DNA of 64,000 nt from Streptococcus pneumoniae (GCF_001096185.1 NZ_CRPU01000001.1:1-64000), one strand, 5' to 3'; counted from the first letter of the stretch, positions 1 through 9,125 are shown. Program-made: numbers and translations. Notes: generated by a model from the letters alone, not told the origin.

Positions 1-72
1 GACTCAGTCCTGTGCAATACAGAACTAAATCCTTCGGATAAATTAATTGTCTAACTTTTTGGGGTCAGTACA
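1..72 (+). mobile_element. Right end of an IS3-family insertion sequence (IS150/IS861-like), cut by window edge
   Basis: Frame 3 from base 3 to 41 reads LSPVQYRTKSFG then stop, the usual C-terminus of IS3-family OrfB transposases. About 30 bases after the stop comes the end ggggtcagtaca (61-72), whose complement TGTACTGACCCC is the terminal inverted repeat of this group. The transposase body lies outside the window. IS family is secure from the C-terminal motif; the exact element name is not. Confidence 0.75.
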
Positions 73-160
73 CCTAAATCTTTGATGATATGCGTTTTCT
101 TGTAGGAATATTTACTTCATTTTTTTCCTAAAATTCAATGTTTACTCAGTATTAGGATTT

Positions 161-955
161 TTAAAGATCGAGTTCTAGATACATTTTTTCTGGAGACAAA
201 TCATTTTGACCACCGAGCAAGAGATTTTCAAAAAAAGCTGTTAAAAACTCAGGACGTCGCTGTAAAATCTTTGCATTATCTAATACCAAGGCATCACGAA
301 AATACTTGGCATGTTGCTGAAATGGTGTATTATCAATATCAAAACCAAACTCACGAAGATACTGAATCAAAAAGACCGTTACTGTCCGAGTGTTTCCTTC
401 GCGAAATGGATGAATCTGCCAGATTCCTGAAATAAAATGCTGGATTTTTTTAACCATATCCGCCTGGGTTAGTGTCGCATATGCAACTTGTTTTTCCTGA
501 TTAAAATCATAATCCAAGGTCATTTGAATCATGGAGTAATCAGAGTACACAACACTTTCACCATTCAAAACAGGTTCATTCTTTGTGATATTGGTCTGAC
601 GAAATTGCCCCACCGGAATAGAGGGTTCAAATATATTCTGAAACAATTCCTTATGAATAGCAAGTAGGGTTGCAGGACTAAAGCTAAAGCCTCTTCGAGA
701 CAATAGTTCTACAATACGTAGAGAAACCAAGTCTGCCTCTTCCGTACTTGCATCAATAGTATGGTGATAAGCCGTTGCATCCTCATAAACCTGCTCATAA
801 GTCAGTTCTCCCCGGGACTGTTTCTCAGCCAAAGATTCCATATACTCTGATGGCACTAGATTGTCAACTTTCTGCAGACCAAAACCTATCCGCCATAAAT
901 CACGCTTAGCTTCATAAGACAAGTTTGGGTTGTCAATGTTGTAAGTTGGTTGCAT
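161..955 (-). CDS. Fic-domain protein (probable AMP-transferase)
   Basis: A 264-residue Fic/DOC protein. The catalytic loop HPFREGNTR starts near residue 182 with the invariant His, acidic residue, Gly-Asn and Arg. The flap region that positions the target (SIPVGQFRQTNI) is near residues 112-123. Fic enzymes usually transfer AMP from ATP to a Ser, Thr or Tyr of a target protein. A clear inhibitory motif of the (S/T)xxxE(G/N) kind could not be placed, so regulation is open. No antitoxin gene is adjacent. It sits between an IS end and a methyltransferase remnant, in a region with signs of rearrangement. S. pneumoniae has a Fic-related gene downstream of valS, so the position is conserved. Function in the cell is unknown. 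Confidence 0.85.
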   Translation of the reverse strand: MQPTYNIDNPNLSYEAKRDLWRIGFGLQKVDNLVPSEYMESLAEKQSRGELTYEQVYEDATAYHHTIDASTEEADLVSLRIVELLSRRGFSFSPATLLAIHKELFQNIFEPSIPVGQFRQTNITKNEPVLNGESVVYSDYSMIQMTLDYDFNQEKQVAYATLTQADMVKKIQHFISGIWQIHPFREGNTRTVTVFLIQYLREFGFDIDNTPFQQHAKYFRDALVLDNAKILQRRPEFLTAFFENLLLGGQNDLSPEKMYLELDL

Positions 956-1090
956 AGAAAAGTCCTTTCAATTGTTTTTATGTATGATCGGTAAATGGTG
1001 AAATGGTTATGGAATTGGCAAAAATTATAAAAGCCCTCACAATATTCTATGAAATATATATACTTCATCTTAATAGTGAACAAGTTATAC

Positions 1091-1337
1091 TCAGTATTTT
1101 ATGCACTTTTCTGGAATGTTCTTTGACTGAATAATATGATTATCGAGATATATCTGGATAAATGGGCTAATAAGTCTGACGAGCATACTTATCAAACTCA
1201 TTGGCATACACCACTCTGAACTCGTTGGTCTGTTCAAATCCCAACTCAATTCCCACATTATCTGAGAAGAAAGTTGCAATATTGTACTTATCAGGTCTGT
1301 TCGAACGTAGAGGGTTTGTTGTGTAGTAAGCTGGTTG
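1091..1337 (-). pseudogene. Remnant of a cytosine-5 DNA methyltransferase (N-terminal part)
   Basis: Reading the minus strand from 1337 gives a frame containing NIATFFS, GIELGFEQ and VVYANEFDKYA, then a stop at 1167-1169. These resemble motif I and the following segment of C5-cytosine methyltransferases (FSGIGGIxLGFEQ ... VxANExDKYA). The continuation is in another frame and contains IYLDNHIIQSKNIPE, like the NRDI...IPD stretch after motif II, and it stops at 1091. So the fragment has at least one frameshift, lacks all later motifs including the catalytic PC, and has lost glycines in motif I. There is no start codon: a stop directly precedes the first Gln. It cannot be active. An ORF of 90 codons (1091-1363) overlaps it in the shifted frame and is not a real gene. 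Confidence 0.6.
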
Positions 1338-1438
1338 CTAGAATAGAACAATTTATATATCAAAAAAATAAAGAAATTTATTATTCACTAATTTTCAAAA
1401 TCAAAATTATAGTTTTCTAAATTATATAATATTCTAAT

Positions 1439-2158
1439 TTAAAGTATTTGAAAATTATGTAACACATCAATTATACCAGCTACCCCTCCGATTACTCCTA
1501 TGTAGTTACTTAATGTTTCAATTATTCCAGATTTCTCACTCTCTGAAGAATTATCTTTAGAAAGATTATTGATAAAGTCTTTGATTTTATTTTTATCATT
1601 TTCTGATAACTCATTTTTCATCAATAATTTTTCAAGAGGTTCGATTACTTGATACTTTGTGATATTAATATTTTGTACCCCATTATTATTCTCAAATTTA
1701 TCTCCTCCAATCTTATCACCGTAGATATTGTCACCATAAGAGTTGATATTTTGAGAAATATTAGTCGGAATAAATCTTAATTCTCTCAGATATATTGTTT
1801 CTCTATCTCCATTCCCAAAAATTCTAGGAGTTATTTTCGAAAAATGCAAAACATCAGTGATTGTTTTACCATTATCTAACAAAGTTCCTACAGGGAACAA
1901 GTTTTCTAATATTTCTAATTTATTTTTTTGCCATTTCCAGTAGTCTATACCATAATATATATAGTTTCTCTCACGATCTTCTCGTAACTTAATCATATTT
2001 TGTAATTTATTAATGTCGTATTTCTTTTTATAATCAATCTTAGTAAAATAATTTAATATTAATTTTTCTACCAAATAATAAATAATTCCTATCAGGACAA
2101 GTAAAACAATTCCACTAAAAATAAATAAATATTTATGTTCAAAAAATAACTTTATCAC
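1439..2158 (-). CDS. AT-rich membrane-anchored hypothetical protein with a GD-rich linker
   Basis: A 239-residue protein that I do not recognise as a named family. Residues about 12-37 form one hydrophobic membrane segment, followed by a basic stretch and a soluble domain. Residues about 142-156 contain SYGDNIYGDKIGGDKF, a short GD/GDK repeat of the type that joins domains in many prokaryotic conflict proteins. A charged helical region follows and the end is glycine-rich and hydrophobic (IGVIGGVAGIIDVL). The gene starts 14 bases after the valS stop in the same direction and is visibly richer in A/T than valS, so it looks like an acquired gene at the tail of the operon. A role in defence is only a guess from the linker. 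Confidence 0.7.
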   Translation of the reverse strand: MIKLFFEHKYLFIFSGIVLLVLIGIIYYLVEKLILNYFTKIDYKKKYDINKLQNMIKLREDRERNYIYYGIDYWKWQKNKLEILENLFPVGTLLDNGKTITDVLHFSKITPRIFGNGDRETIYLRELRFIPTNISQNINSYGDNIYGDKIGGDKFENNNGVQNINITKYQVIEPLEKLLMKNELSENDKNKIKDFINNLSKDNSSESEKSGIIETLSNYIGVIGGVAGIIDVLHNFQIL

Positions 2159-2172
2159 CTTAATTTCCTCCT

Positions 2173-4824
2173 TTATTTCACCAACTTCTTCATTTCATCA
2201 ATGCGTGCGACGGTCGCGTCGTACTTAGCTTGGTAGTCGGCTTGTTTGTCGCGTTCTTTTTGGACGACTTCTGGTTTGGCATTGGCTACGAAGCGTTCGT
2301 TAGAGAGTTTCTTACCGACCATATCCAGTTCTTTTTGCCATTTAGCCAGTTCTTTATCGAGACGAGCCAGTTCTTCTTCGACATTGAGGAGGTCTGCCAG
2401 TGGCAGGTAGATTTCTGCTCCTGTGATGACGCTTGACATAGCAAGTTCAGGCGCAGGAATATTTGACGCGATCTCCAAGTGTTCTGGATTTGTGAAGCGT
2501 TTGATGTAATTGACATTGCTGTTAAAGAAGGCTTCCAAGTCGCTATCGCTTGTCTTAACAAGGATGGTGATAGGCTTGCTTGGTGCTACGTTTACTTCCG
2601 CACGCGCATTACGAACTGCACGAATCAAGTCTTTGAGGCTTTCTACACCAGTGTGGGCAGCGAGGTCTTCAAAGGCTGGGTTGACAGTTGGGTATTCTGC
2701 TGTGACGATAGAGCCTTCTGAGATTTGCCCAAAGATTTCCTCGGTCACGAATGGCATGATTGGGTGGAGGAGACGAAGGATTTTGTCCAAGGTGTAAAGG
2801 AGAACAGAACGTGTGATAACTTTCTCTTCTTCGTTATCGCTGTAAAGGACTTCCTTGGTCAACTCAACGTACCAGTCCGCAAACTCATCCCAAATGAAGT
2901 TGTAGAGGATGTGTCCAGCGACACCAAATTCAAACTTGTCAAAGTTGGCAGTTGCTTTTCCGATGGTTTCATTGAGGTTGTGGAGAATCCAACGGTCTGT
3001 GACATTTCCAGCTTCCTTGTTGACAACTTTTTCGACATTGGCAGTTGCCTGCTCAAGAGTCAAGCCTTCATTGTTCATGAGGATGTAGCGAGAGATGTTC
3101 CAAATCTTATTAATGAAGTTCCATGAAGCATCCATTTTCTCGTAAGAGAAGCGGACGTCTTGACCTGGTGCAGAACCGTTTGAAAGGAACCAACGAAGGG
3201 CATCGGCACCGTATTTCTCGATAACATCCATCGGATCAATCCCGTTTCCGAGTGACTTAGACATCTTGCGTCCTTGCTCGTCACGGATGAGACCGTGGAT
3301 AAGCACGTTTTGGAATGGCTGACGACCAGTGAATTCCAATGATTGGAAGATCATACGAGATACCCAGAAGAAGATGATGTCGTAACCTGTAACCAAGGTT
3401 GAAGTTGGGAAGTAACGTTTGAAGTCTTCTGAGTCGACATCAGGCCAGCCCATAGTTGAGAACGGCCAAAGGGCAGAACTGAACCAAGTATCCAAGACGT
3501 CTTCGTCCTGAGTCCATCCGTCACCTTCTGGCGCTTCTTCGCCGACATATATTTCACCCTCAGCATTGTACCAAGCAGGGATTTGGTGACCCCACCAGAG
3601 CTGACGAGAGATAACCCAGTCGTGGACATTTTCCATCCATTGGAGGAAGGTATCGTTGAAACGTGGCGGGTAGAATTCTACCTTGTCCTCTGTGTCTTGG
3701 TTGGCAATAGCATTTTTAGCCAATTGGTCCATCTTAACGAACCATTGCGTAGACAAGCGTGGTTCAACCACAACACCTGTACGCTCTGAGTGACCAACAC
3801 TGTGGACACGTTTTTCGATTTTAACGAGGGCACCGATTTCTTCCAACTTAGCAACGACTGCCTTACGAGCTTCAAAGCGGTCCATGCCTGCAAATTCGAA
3901 GGCCAAGTCGTTCATGGTTCCGTCGTCGTTCATAACATTGACTTGTGGCAAGTTGTGTCGTTGACCCACCAAGAAGTCGTTTGGATCGTGGGCAGGTGTG
4001 ATTTTCACGACACCCGTACCAAACTCAGGGTCTGCGTGTTCGTCCCCAACGATTGGAATCAATTTATTAGCGATTGGAAGGATGACGTTTTTACCAATCA
4101 AGTCCTTGTAGCGTGGGTCTTCCGGATTGACCGCAACAGCAACGTCTCCAAACATAGTTTCAGGACGAGTTGTGGCAACTTCAAGGGCGCGTGAACCGTC
4201 TTCCAGCATGTAGTTCATGTGGTAGAAGGCACCTTCGACATCCTTATGGATAACTTCGATATCAGAAAGGGCTGTGCGAGCTGCTGGGTCCCAGTTGATA
4301 ATAAATTCACCACGGTAGATCCAGCCTTTCTTGTAAAGGTCCACAAAGACCTTGCGAACGGCTTTTGACAAGCCTTCATCAAGAGTGAAACGCTCGCGAG
4401 AGTAGTCTACAGAGAGCCCCATCTTGCCCCATTGTTCCTTGATGGTAGTGGCATATTCGTCTTTCCATTCCCAGACTTTTTCCAAGAATTTTTCACGACC
4501 GAGGTCATAGCGGCTAATCCCCTCACCACGCAAGCGCTCCTCAACCTTAGCCTGAGTCGCAATCCCAGCGTGGTCCATTCCTGGAAGCCAAAGCGTATCA
4601 AAGCCTTGCATACGTTTTTGACGGATAATGATATCCTGCAAAGTCGTATCCCAAGCGTGACCAAGGTGAAGTTTACCGGTTACGTTTGGTGGCGGAATAA
4701 CGATTGAATAAGGCTTAGCCTTTTGATCTCCTGAAGGCTTGAAAACATCAGCATCAAGCCATTTTTGGTAACGACCAGCCTCAACCTCGGCTGGATTGTA
4801 TTTAGGTGAAAGTTCTTTAGACAT
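2173..4824 (-). CDS. valS: Valyl-tRNA synthetase
   Basis: An 883-residue class I aminoacyl-tRNA synthetase that charges tRNA-Val. The HIGH-type motif is [12 protein letters not shown] near residues 48-59 and the KMSKS loop is [10 protein letters not shown] near residue 520. The editing (CP1) domain lies between them with the [10 protein letters not shown] motif. A C-terminal coiled coil ([17 protein letters not shown]) is typical of ValRS. The ATG at 4824 is preceded by AAAGGA. Its first 8 bases overlap the end of the upstream kinase gene. It is the fourth gene after a T-box leader at 6545-6754, so its expression should respond to uncharged tRNA. Confidence 0.98.
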   Translation of the reverse strand: MSKELSPKYNPAEVEAGRYQKWLDADVFKPSGDQKAKPYSIVIPPPNVTGKLHLGHAWDTTLQDIIIRQKRMQGFDTLWLPGMDHAGIATQAKVEERLRGEGISRYDLGREKFLEKVWEWKDEYATTIKEQWGKMGLSVDYSRERFTLDEGLSKAVRKVFVDLYKKGWIYRGEFIINWDPAARTALSDIEVIHKDVEGAFYHMNYMLEDGSRALEVATTRPETMFGDVAVAVNPEDPRYKDLIGKNVILPIANKLIPIVGDEHADPEFGTGVVKITPAHDPNDFLVGQRHNLPQVNVMNDDGTMNDLAFEFAGMDRFEARKAVVAKLEEIGALVKIEKRVHSVGHSERTGVVVEPRLSTQWFVKMDQLAKNAIANQDTEDKVEFYPPRFNDTFLQWMENVHDWVISRQLWWGHQIPAWYNAEGEIYVGEEAPEGDGWTQDEDVLDTWFSSALWPFSTMGWPDVDSEDFKRYFPTSTLVTGYDIIFFWVSRMIFQSLEFTGRQPFQNVLIHGLIRDEQGRKMSKSLGNGIDPMDVIEKYGADALRWFLSNGSAPGQDVRFSYEKMDASWNFINKIWNISRYILMNNEGLTLEQATANVEKVVNKEAGNVTDRWILHNLNETIGKATANFDKFEFGVAGHILYNFIWDEFADWYVELTKEVLYSDNEEEKVITRSVLLYTLDKILRLLHPIMPFVTEEIFGQISEGSIVTAEYPTVNPAFEDLAAHTGVESLKDLIRAVRNARAEVNVAPSKPITILVKTSDSDLEAFFNSNVNYIKRFTNPEHLEIASNIPAPELAMSSVITGAEIYLPLADLLNVEEELARLDKELAKWQKELDMVGKKLSNERFVANAKPEVVQKERDKQADYQAKYDATVARIDEMKKLVK

Positions 4825-5395
4825 GTGTGTGTCCTTTCTCTATTTTGTTCATTTTATTTTGAATTTGCTTAGCAGCTTCTTCTGCAGACAAATTCGTATT
4901 ATTTATTTTAAAGTAGTGGTACAACTCATTCGGTTGATGTTGGGAATTTAATTGAAGTGTTTCAGTGGTTTCTAAAATTTCTCTTTCAGATACCTCAATA
5001 TGTCGTTTTAAGGGTTTGTGCTTTAATCGATTCTCCGTTCGATTTCGACGTAAGCGCTCTTCAAGGCTTGTTTCCAATTCAACAAAAAGAATCTCTTGAT
5101 GATAGTCATTCAACAAATCTTGAATTTGCTTCAAATACAGCAGCTGGTACTGATTTGAAAAATCAATTACGTCTGTTAAAATTACTGATCGCTGATTTCT
5201 TGCACTTGCTCCAAGGAAAGAAAAGGTAATTCCACGAACAAATTCCCACATCTCCTCTGTATAATCCTGATAGATTTCTAGTGCAAAATCGATGGATTGA
5301 TGGTTATAAAAGAGGGTAGCATCCGTCAGTCGAGATAGTTCTTGTCCAATGGTCATTTTTCCTGAGGCTGGAGCACCAATGATGAAAAGATGCAT
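4817..5395 (-). CDS. P-loop kinase-like AAA protein
   Basis: About 192 residues with a Walker A motif at the very N-terminus ([10 protein letters not shown]), as in small nucleoside or shikimate kinase-like P-loop proteins. The C-terminal half is basic and helical ([18 protein letters not shown]), like a LID region. The substrate is unknown. The start is set by a strong GGAGG seven bases before the ATG at 5395; this ATG overlaps the stop of the GNAT gene (ATGA), showing translational coupling. An upstream ATG at 5410 has no such site. The gene overlaps the valS start by 8 bases and is part of the valS operon. Confidence 0.8.
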   Translation of the reverse strand: MHLFIIGAPASGKMTIGQELSRLTDATLFYNHQSIDFALEIYQDYTEEMWEFVRGITFSFLGASARNQRSVILTDVIDFSNQYQLLYLKQIQDLLNDYHQEILFVELETSLEERLRRNRTENRLKHKPLKRHIEVSEREILETTETLQLNSQHQPNELYHYFKINNTNLSAEEAAKQIQNKMNKIEKGHTHV

Positions 5396-5955
5396 CAAAT
5401 TACCTCCCACTCACTCCTCAACAAGCCATATCTCAAATCATCACAGCGGTTATCTTGAGCATCCTTGCGATCTCGGATGCGAGATTCAAGAGTAAATCCA
5501 AGCTTCTCCGCTACTCGTTGACTTTGGGTATTGTAACCAAAGCAAGAAAGTTCAATCTTGTGAAGACCTAGTTCTCTAAAAGCTATGTCAATCAAGGCAC
5601 GCGCTGCTTCTGGTACATAGCCTTGCCCCCAATAGTCTGGGTGCAAGGTGTAGCCAATCTCCAGTACATCATCTTCGTGACGGTGATTGAAGTCAACAGA
5701 ACCAATGACTTTATCAGTTCCTTTGACGACAATTCCATAGCCAGCTGGGAGATTTTCCTTTTCATTGCGCTTAGGAAGGATATGCTCTAGATAATAAATC
5801 TCATCTTCCAAGGTCTTGACGGGCGGAAAGCCTGCAGGGTAAGAGACTTCTGGCAAACTGGCGTAGGCATGAATATCCTCGGCATCCGCCACTGTACGGA
5901 CTCGTAAGATGATCCGTTCAGTTTCTAATCGTTCTGGCAATTCATCTCCTGTCAT
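5395..5955 (-). CDS. GNAT family N-acetyltransferase (RimJ/RimL-like)
   Basis: About 186 residues with the GNAT fold. ERIILRV opens the domain, YTLHPDYWGQGYVPEAARALI (residues about 112-132) holds the acetyl-CoA loop, and HKIELSCFGYNTQSQRVAEKLGF is the last conserved block. The family acetylates amino groups of proteins, antibiotics or small molecules; the substrate here is unknown. The ATG at 5955 overlaps the end of the flavin reductase gene and has no well-spaced ribosome site. A TTG five codons later follows AGGAG at better spacing and may be the true start. It is the second gene of the T-box/valS operon. Confidence 0.85.
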   Translation of the reverse strand: MTGDELPERLETERIILRVRTVADAEDIHAYASLPEVSYPAGFPPVKTLEDEIYYLEHILPKRNEKENLPAGYGIVVKGTDKVIGSVDFNHRHEDDVLEIGYTLHPDYWGQGYVPEAARALIDIAFRELGLHKIELSCFGYNTQSQRVAEKLGFTLESRIRDRKDAQDNRCDDLRYGLLRSEWEVI

Positions 5956-6520
5956 CCTTCTTCCTCGCTTTCTTGATGAAACTTCCCTTAATATCTACAC
6001 GCTTGTCCAGATAGCGATAGACGCGTTGATATCTATCTCCCATAAAATATATTGGATCAAACAGTTCATTTTTAAAATGCCCCTTTTCATCCAAAAGTTC
6101 TGGGGCAACAAGTCGATCAACAATCTTAGCGAAAATATGGCAAATTCCCTCTTCCTCAATAATCCTGTCCACCTTACAATCTAAAACAAGTGGACAGGCA
6201 TCTAAAATGGGAGCCTGAGTCCCTTCAGAAATTTCATAGCTCAGTCCTAAGTGTTCCAACTTCTCCCGATGACTGATGAAACCGGCTTGCTCCATTTCCA
6301 ACATCAGCTCCTCTGTTGGAATATTCACAGTAAACTTCTGGTAATGCTTGATTTGCTCAGCCGCATTTTCCTCAGCTCCGACACCAATGACTAGCCAATC
6401 TCCCAAGCTATAAGAGGAGCTACAGGTCGTTATATTGTGTCCAAAACTCTGATCCTGATACCCTAAAATGAAAATAGGAAAGCCATAATAGAGTTTACTT
6501 GTTTTAAAAGATTGCTTCAT
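5942..6520 (-). CDS. Flavin reductase family protein (FMN-binding split barrel)
   Basis: A 192-residue protein of the flavin reductase-like family. The N-terminal stretch YGFPIFILGYQD and the central INIPTEEL-like and GLSYEISEGTQAPIL regions match the FMN-binding split barrel. A DPIYFMGDRYQRV block lies near the C-terminus. Such proteins use FMN and NAD(P)H to reduce flavins or other acceptors in the cytoplasm. The ATG at 6520 follows a very strong GGGGGG-type ribosome site. It is the first gene downstream of the T-box leader, so it is co-regulated with valS, which is an odd pairing for a redox enzyme. Confidence 0.82.
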   Translation of the reverse strand: MKQSFKTSKLYYGFPIFILGYQDQSFGHNITTCSSSYSLGDWLVIGVGAEENAAEQIKHYQKFTVNIPTEELMLEMEQAGFISHREKLEHLGLSYEISEGTQAPILDACPLVLDCKVDRIIEEEGICHIFAKIVDRLVAPELLDEKGHFKNELFDPIYFMGDRYQRVYRYLDKRVDIKGSFIKKARKKDDRR

Positions 6521-6544
6521 AACACCCCCCTTTGACTAAGACGC

Positions 6545-6754
6545 AAAAGAAAAGCCCTGCCATCTACATGACAGGGACGAATATGCTTATCCGCGGTACC
6601 ACCCAATTTCGGGCAGAGCCCGCAACTCTCGTCTTTAAAACAAAAAGACACTTTTATTTCATTTTTTCAGTCATTAGCAACCAGTTTTGACACATTTGTA
6701 GACTTCTCAGCACCGCCACTTTCTGTAAAATGTGGAATTCAAAACACCTCTAAT
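6545..6754 (-). promoter_or_regulatory. T-box riboswitch leader (probably tRNA-Val)
   Basis: The minus strand carries the T-box core GGGTGGTACCGCGG (6591-6604), complementary to the tRNA acceptor end. A terminator hairpin follows (CCCTGTCAT...ATGGCAGGG plus T-run, 6545-6577). Stem I features AGAAAGTGGCGGTGCTGAGAAG lie near 6700-6720. A GUC (Val) triplet at 6691-6689 is a candidate specifier, though the specifier loop was not folded rigorously. Uncharged tRNA would stabilise the antiterminator and switch on the operon ending in valS. Confidence 0.9.
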
Positions 6755-6760
6755 GGCTCT

Positions 6761-6789
6761 ATTGTAGCAAGATTTTGACGGAAATGCAA
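6761..6789 (-). promoter_or_regulatory. Promoter of the T-box/valS operon
   Basis: On the minus strand -35 TTGCAT (6789-6784) and -10 TACAAT (6766-6761) are 17 bases apart. Start of transcription is expected near 6754, just before the T-box leader. Confidence 0.7.
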
Positions 6790-6802
6790 GGCACAAGAAA
6801 GA

Positions 6803-7198
6803 TTACTTGAACTTGATGCCATTTTCTTTCAATTTCTTGATGGTAGCTGGGCCGATTCCTTTCAAGGCAAGGAGTTCTTTTTCAGTCCAGTTTTTGAAAT
6901 CTGAAGCAGACTTGATTCCTTCATCGTAGAAAGTTTTAGCACGGTCAAGTGGAAGTCCACCCAAGTTTGCTGCAAAATCTTCTACAGAATTGGCTACTTT
7001 TTGAGCTTGCTCTTTGGTAGCTTCTACTGCTTGTTCAACCTTTTTAGAAACTGCCTTACCAGCTTGGCTTGCTGACTGTTCTGCACGTTTTACGACTTTT
7101 TTTGTCTCTTCTACAACCTTAGTCACAGTACTTGAAAAAGCACCTGCACGACGGAGGCTATTTCGTAATTGTTTTTTACGATTGAGTTTCTTTGACAT
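6803..7198 (-). CDS. Helix-hairpin-helix protein with a basic, alanine-rich N-terminus
   Basis: A 131-residue cytoplasmic protein. Residues 1-20 are strongly basic (KKLNRKKQLRNSLRR). Residues about 25-75 form an Ala/Lys/Glu-rich amphipathic helix like those of histone H1-like or stress proteins. The C-terminus carries a helix-hairpin-helix motif (LLALKGIGPATIKKLKENGI), usually a non-specific DNA-binding element. This suggests a DNA- or nucleoid-associated protein, but that is inference. The start at 7198 has AAAGGA upstream. It is transcribed just ahead of the valS leader promoter and has no close partner. Confidence 0.75.
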   Translation of the reverse strand: MSKKLNRKKQLRNSLRRAGAFSSTVTKVVEETKKVVKRAEQSASQAGKAVSKKVEQAVEATKEQAQKVANSVEDFAANLGGLPLDRAKTFYDEGIKSASDFKNWTEKELLALKGIGPATIKKLKENGIKFK

Positions 7199-7213
7199 GA
7201 TAAAATCCTTTCA

Positions 7214-7240
7214 ATAAAAAACCCCTGCTCTGACAAGGAT
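7214..7240 (-). terminator. Possible weak terminator after the DUF1912 gene
   Basis: The minus strand reads CCTTG, a 6-base loop, CAGGGG, then a run of six T. The stem is short (5 pairs with one G-U), so confidence is modest. Confidence 0.4.
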
Positions 7241-7293
7241 TTAATATAAATATTCTATCAAGATTTTAGTAAAAAATCAAGAATCTATCTCAT

Positions 7294-7548
7294 TTAATAA
7301 TTTCGCTCACCGAATAAGCCATCTGGCAAATCATGGAATCCCTTGCCTGCTTTGAAGTTTTCAAACTTACCAAGCAAGAACTGATAAGCATCCAAGCGGC
7401 TTTCATAGCGAATCATGGCATCTTTGGCACGTTCGTCTTGGTCTTCTTCGTAGACTTTTTGGCTTTCCTTGTGCGCCATGTCATTGATCATAATCTGGGT
7501 ATTGACCCAAGCTTCAAATTCCTTCATAAATTCTTGTTCGTAACTCAT
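7294..7548 (-). CDS. DUF1912 family protein
   Basis: An 84-residue acidic, helical cytoplasmic protein beginning MSYEQEFMKEFEAWV and ending LPDGLFGERNY, which I recognise as the streptococcal DUF1912 family. No function is known. AAGGAG stands six bases before the ATG. It follows the DUF438 gene with a 9-base gap, so the three genes from 9125 down to 7294 look like one operon. Confidence 0.8.
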   Translation of the reverse strand: MSYEQEFMKEFEAWVNTQIMINDMAHKESQKVYEEDQDERAKDAMIRYESRLDAYQFLLGKFENFKAGKGFHDLPDGLFGERNY

Positions 7549-7557
7549 TGCTTCTCC

Positions 7558-8892
7558 TTATTCTAATCCACGGAAATAGTCCGTATCAATCTCACGGTAG
7601 GGCTGAATATCCTGAACATACTCCAGCACTCCTTGGAATTCTCCGTTTTCATCGTGCACTGCTGCGTAGGTGATGTGGACAAACTTACCTCGCGACTCGG
7701 ACTTAAACCACATTTCATACTTGTCTTTAGTACCCTCACGAAGTCCCTTCATGATGGTCTTTACCTTATCCAAGTACTTAGGTGGATGACAGAGTTCGAC
7801 ATTGCGCCCGACTTGGGACGGTGTTCGTTTGAAAATCATCTCATCAGCCGGCGTATTGTCATTGTAATACTGGAAAATATCGTCTTTATTGACAAAGGTA
7901 ATCTCCATAGGGAGGTGATTGAGGATGAGATTGGCCTGCTCGACTGAAAGATAGCCATTGCCAAAAACCTGTTGACTATGGCGGTCCAGCACTGCTTCCT
8001 TTTCCTTAGGGGTAAAGGTAATGGTAAACTGGCCTTCTGGCGTATCAATAACCTGCTGAACTTGACCCTCTGCCGTATCTAGCTGTACAGGCTCCTCTTC
8101 ACTCTTTTCCTCAACAAAACTCTGGCGTTCTGGCACCCATTTCTCAGACGGACGGATGATGGCATAGCCATAGGCATCGCTCTCCTCCGCAATCTGAAGC
8201 CAGTCATCCTGAGTAAAGGACTCAAGGAGAATCATGAGAAGGATGGACTCTTCCTTGAAAATCATACTTTCAAACTCTGTCGCAAAGGCTTCAAAAACAT
8301 CTTTTACAATGGAAATCGACACTTCAGGTAGTGACTTGGCTGTCATTAGAGCTGTTTGAAAGAGTTCTCTAATCTGGTCATCCACTCCCCACATGACTTT
8401 TGGAGGTGAATCGTGTCCATAGCGCTCCATGATAGGAAAGAAGAGTTCTTCTTTACGTTGGTAATGGATGTCAAATTGCCCCAAAAGCCCCATCTGACGC
8501 ACCAAGCCCTTGCGCATCTCCGCAAGCATTTCCTCGTCTTCCATAGACTCATAGGTATCTAACAATCTCCGAATGCGAATCAAGGCCGCACGGAGGGCCA
8601 GATTTTCTTCCTTAAAGACACTAACTGGGTGACCTGGGTGCTCGGTATCTGCAACTTCGACATCCTTAACAGCATTTTTAAAAAGATTGGCATGGACATC
8701 ACAGAGTTCCATGACATCTTCAAAGGTAACACCTGAGTCTGAGTTCATCAGCTCGTGCTCCATAAGGGAAATCTCGATAGCTGAAACACCCGTAAAGGTC
8801 GCATCAAAGCGCTCTTGAACCGACTCAGGGGAGGCGCCATTGTGCAATTCTAACAAAATATCCCGCAGGACATAAATCCGTTCATCTGCCAT
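7558..8892 (-). CDS. DUF438/hemerythrin/PAS-domain protein
   Basis: A 444-residue protein with three parts: an N-terminal DUF438 helical domain (about 1-75), a hemerythrin-like HHE domain (about 85-225, with FDIHYQRKEELFFPIMERYGH as the His/Glu metal-ligand segment), and a C-terminal PAS domain (about 310-435, ILNHLPMEITFVNKDDIFQYYN). Hemerythrin-like domains bind a di-iron centre that reacts with oxygen or NO, and PAS domains sense ligands or redox state, so a redox or gas sensor is likely. No output enzyme domain is present. The start at 8892 overlaps the stop of the DUF1858 gene by one base (TAATG). Confidence 0.88.
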   Translation of the reverse strand: MADERIYVLRDILLELHNGASPESVQERFDATFTGVSAIEISLMEHELMNSDSGVTFEDVMELCDVHANLFKNAVKDVEVADTEHPGHPVSVFKEENLALRAALIRIRRLLDTYESMEDEEMLAEMRKGLVRQMGLLGQFDIHYQRKEELFFPIMERYGHDSPPKVMWGVDDQIRELFQTALMTAKSLPEVSISIVKDVFEAFATEFESMIFKEESILLMILLESFTQDDWLQIAEESDAYGYAIIRPSEKWVPERQSFVEEKSEEEPVQLDTAEGQVQQVIDTPEGQFTITFTPKEKEAVLDRHSQQVFGNGYLSVEQANLILNHLPMEITFVNKDDIFQYYNDNTPADEMIFKRTPSQVGRNVELCHPPKYLDKVKTIMKGLREGTKDKYEMWFKSESRGKFVHITYAAVHDENGEFQGVLEYVQDIQPYREIDTDYFRGLE

Positions 8893-9125
8893 TAGTCTAA
8901 TCCAATCACTTCGTAGCCATTTGCTTCCAGCGTGCGGACAATCTTGTCCATAGGAGTTCTTTCAAGCTTAGAACCCTGTTTGAGCGATACCTTACGACCA
9001 ACTGTGTTGCGCATCAAGGGATTGGCAAGGGGTTTAAAACCAAGTTCGACTAGAATTTCCAAGACTTCTGGGTGCTTGTCCACCACTTCTGCAACAGGAA
9101 TTGACACATCGATGATATTGTCCAT
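8892..9125 (-). CDS. DUF1858 domain protein
   Basis: A 77-residue protein containing the DUF1858 pattern (MDNIIDVSIPVAEVVDKHPE ... LVELGFKPLANPLMRNTVG). DUF1858 is often fused or next to DUF438 hemerythrin proteins, as here, which suggests that the pair works together in redox or metal chemistry. The start at 9125 is chosen because GGAGG lies five bases upstream; an in-frame start at 9179 has no ribosome site. The stop overlaps the next gene's ATG by one base. Confidence 0.82.
   Translation of the reverse strand: MDNIIDVSIPVAEVVDKHPEVLEILVELGFKPLANPLMRNTVGRKVSLKQGSKLERTPMDKIVRTLEANGYEVIGLD

Noticed and set aside
1091-1363. 90-codon open frame on the minus strand
   Set aside because: It is a shifted frame of the methyltransferase remnant; no ribosome site and no family likeness as a whole.
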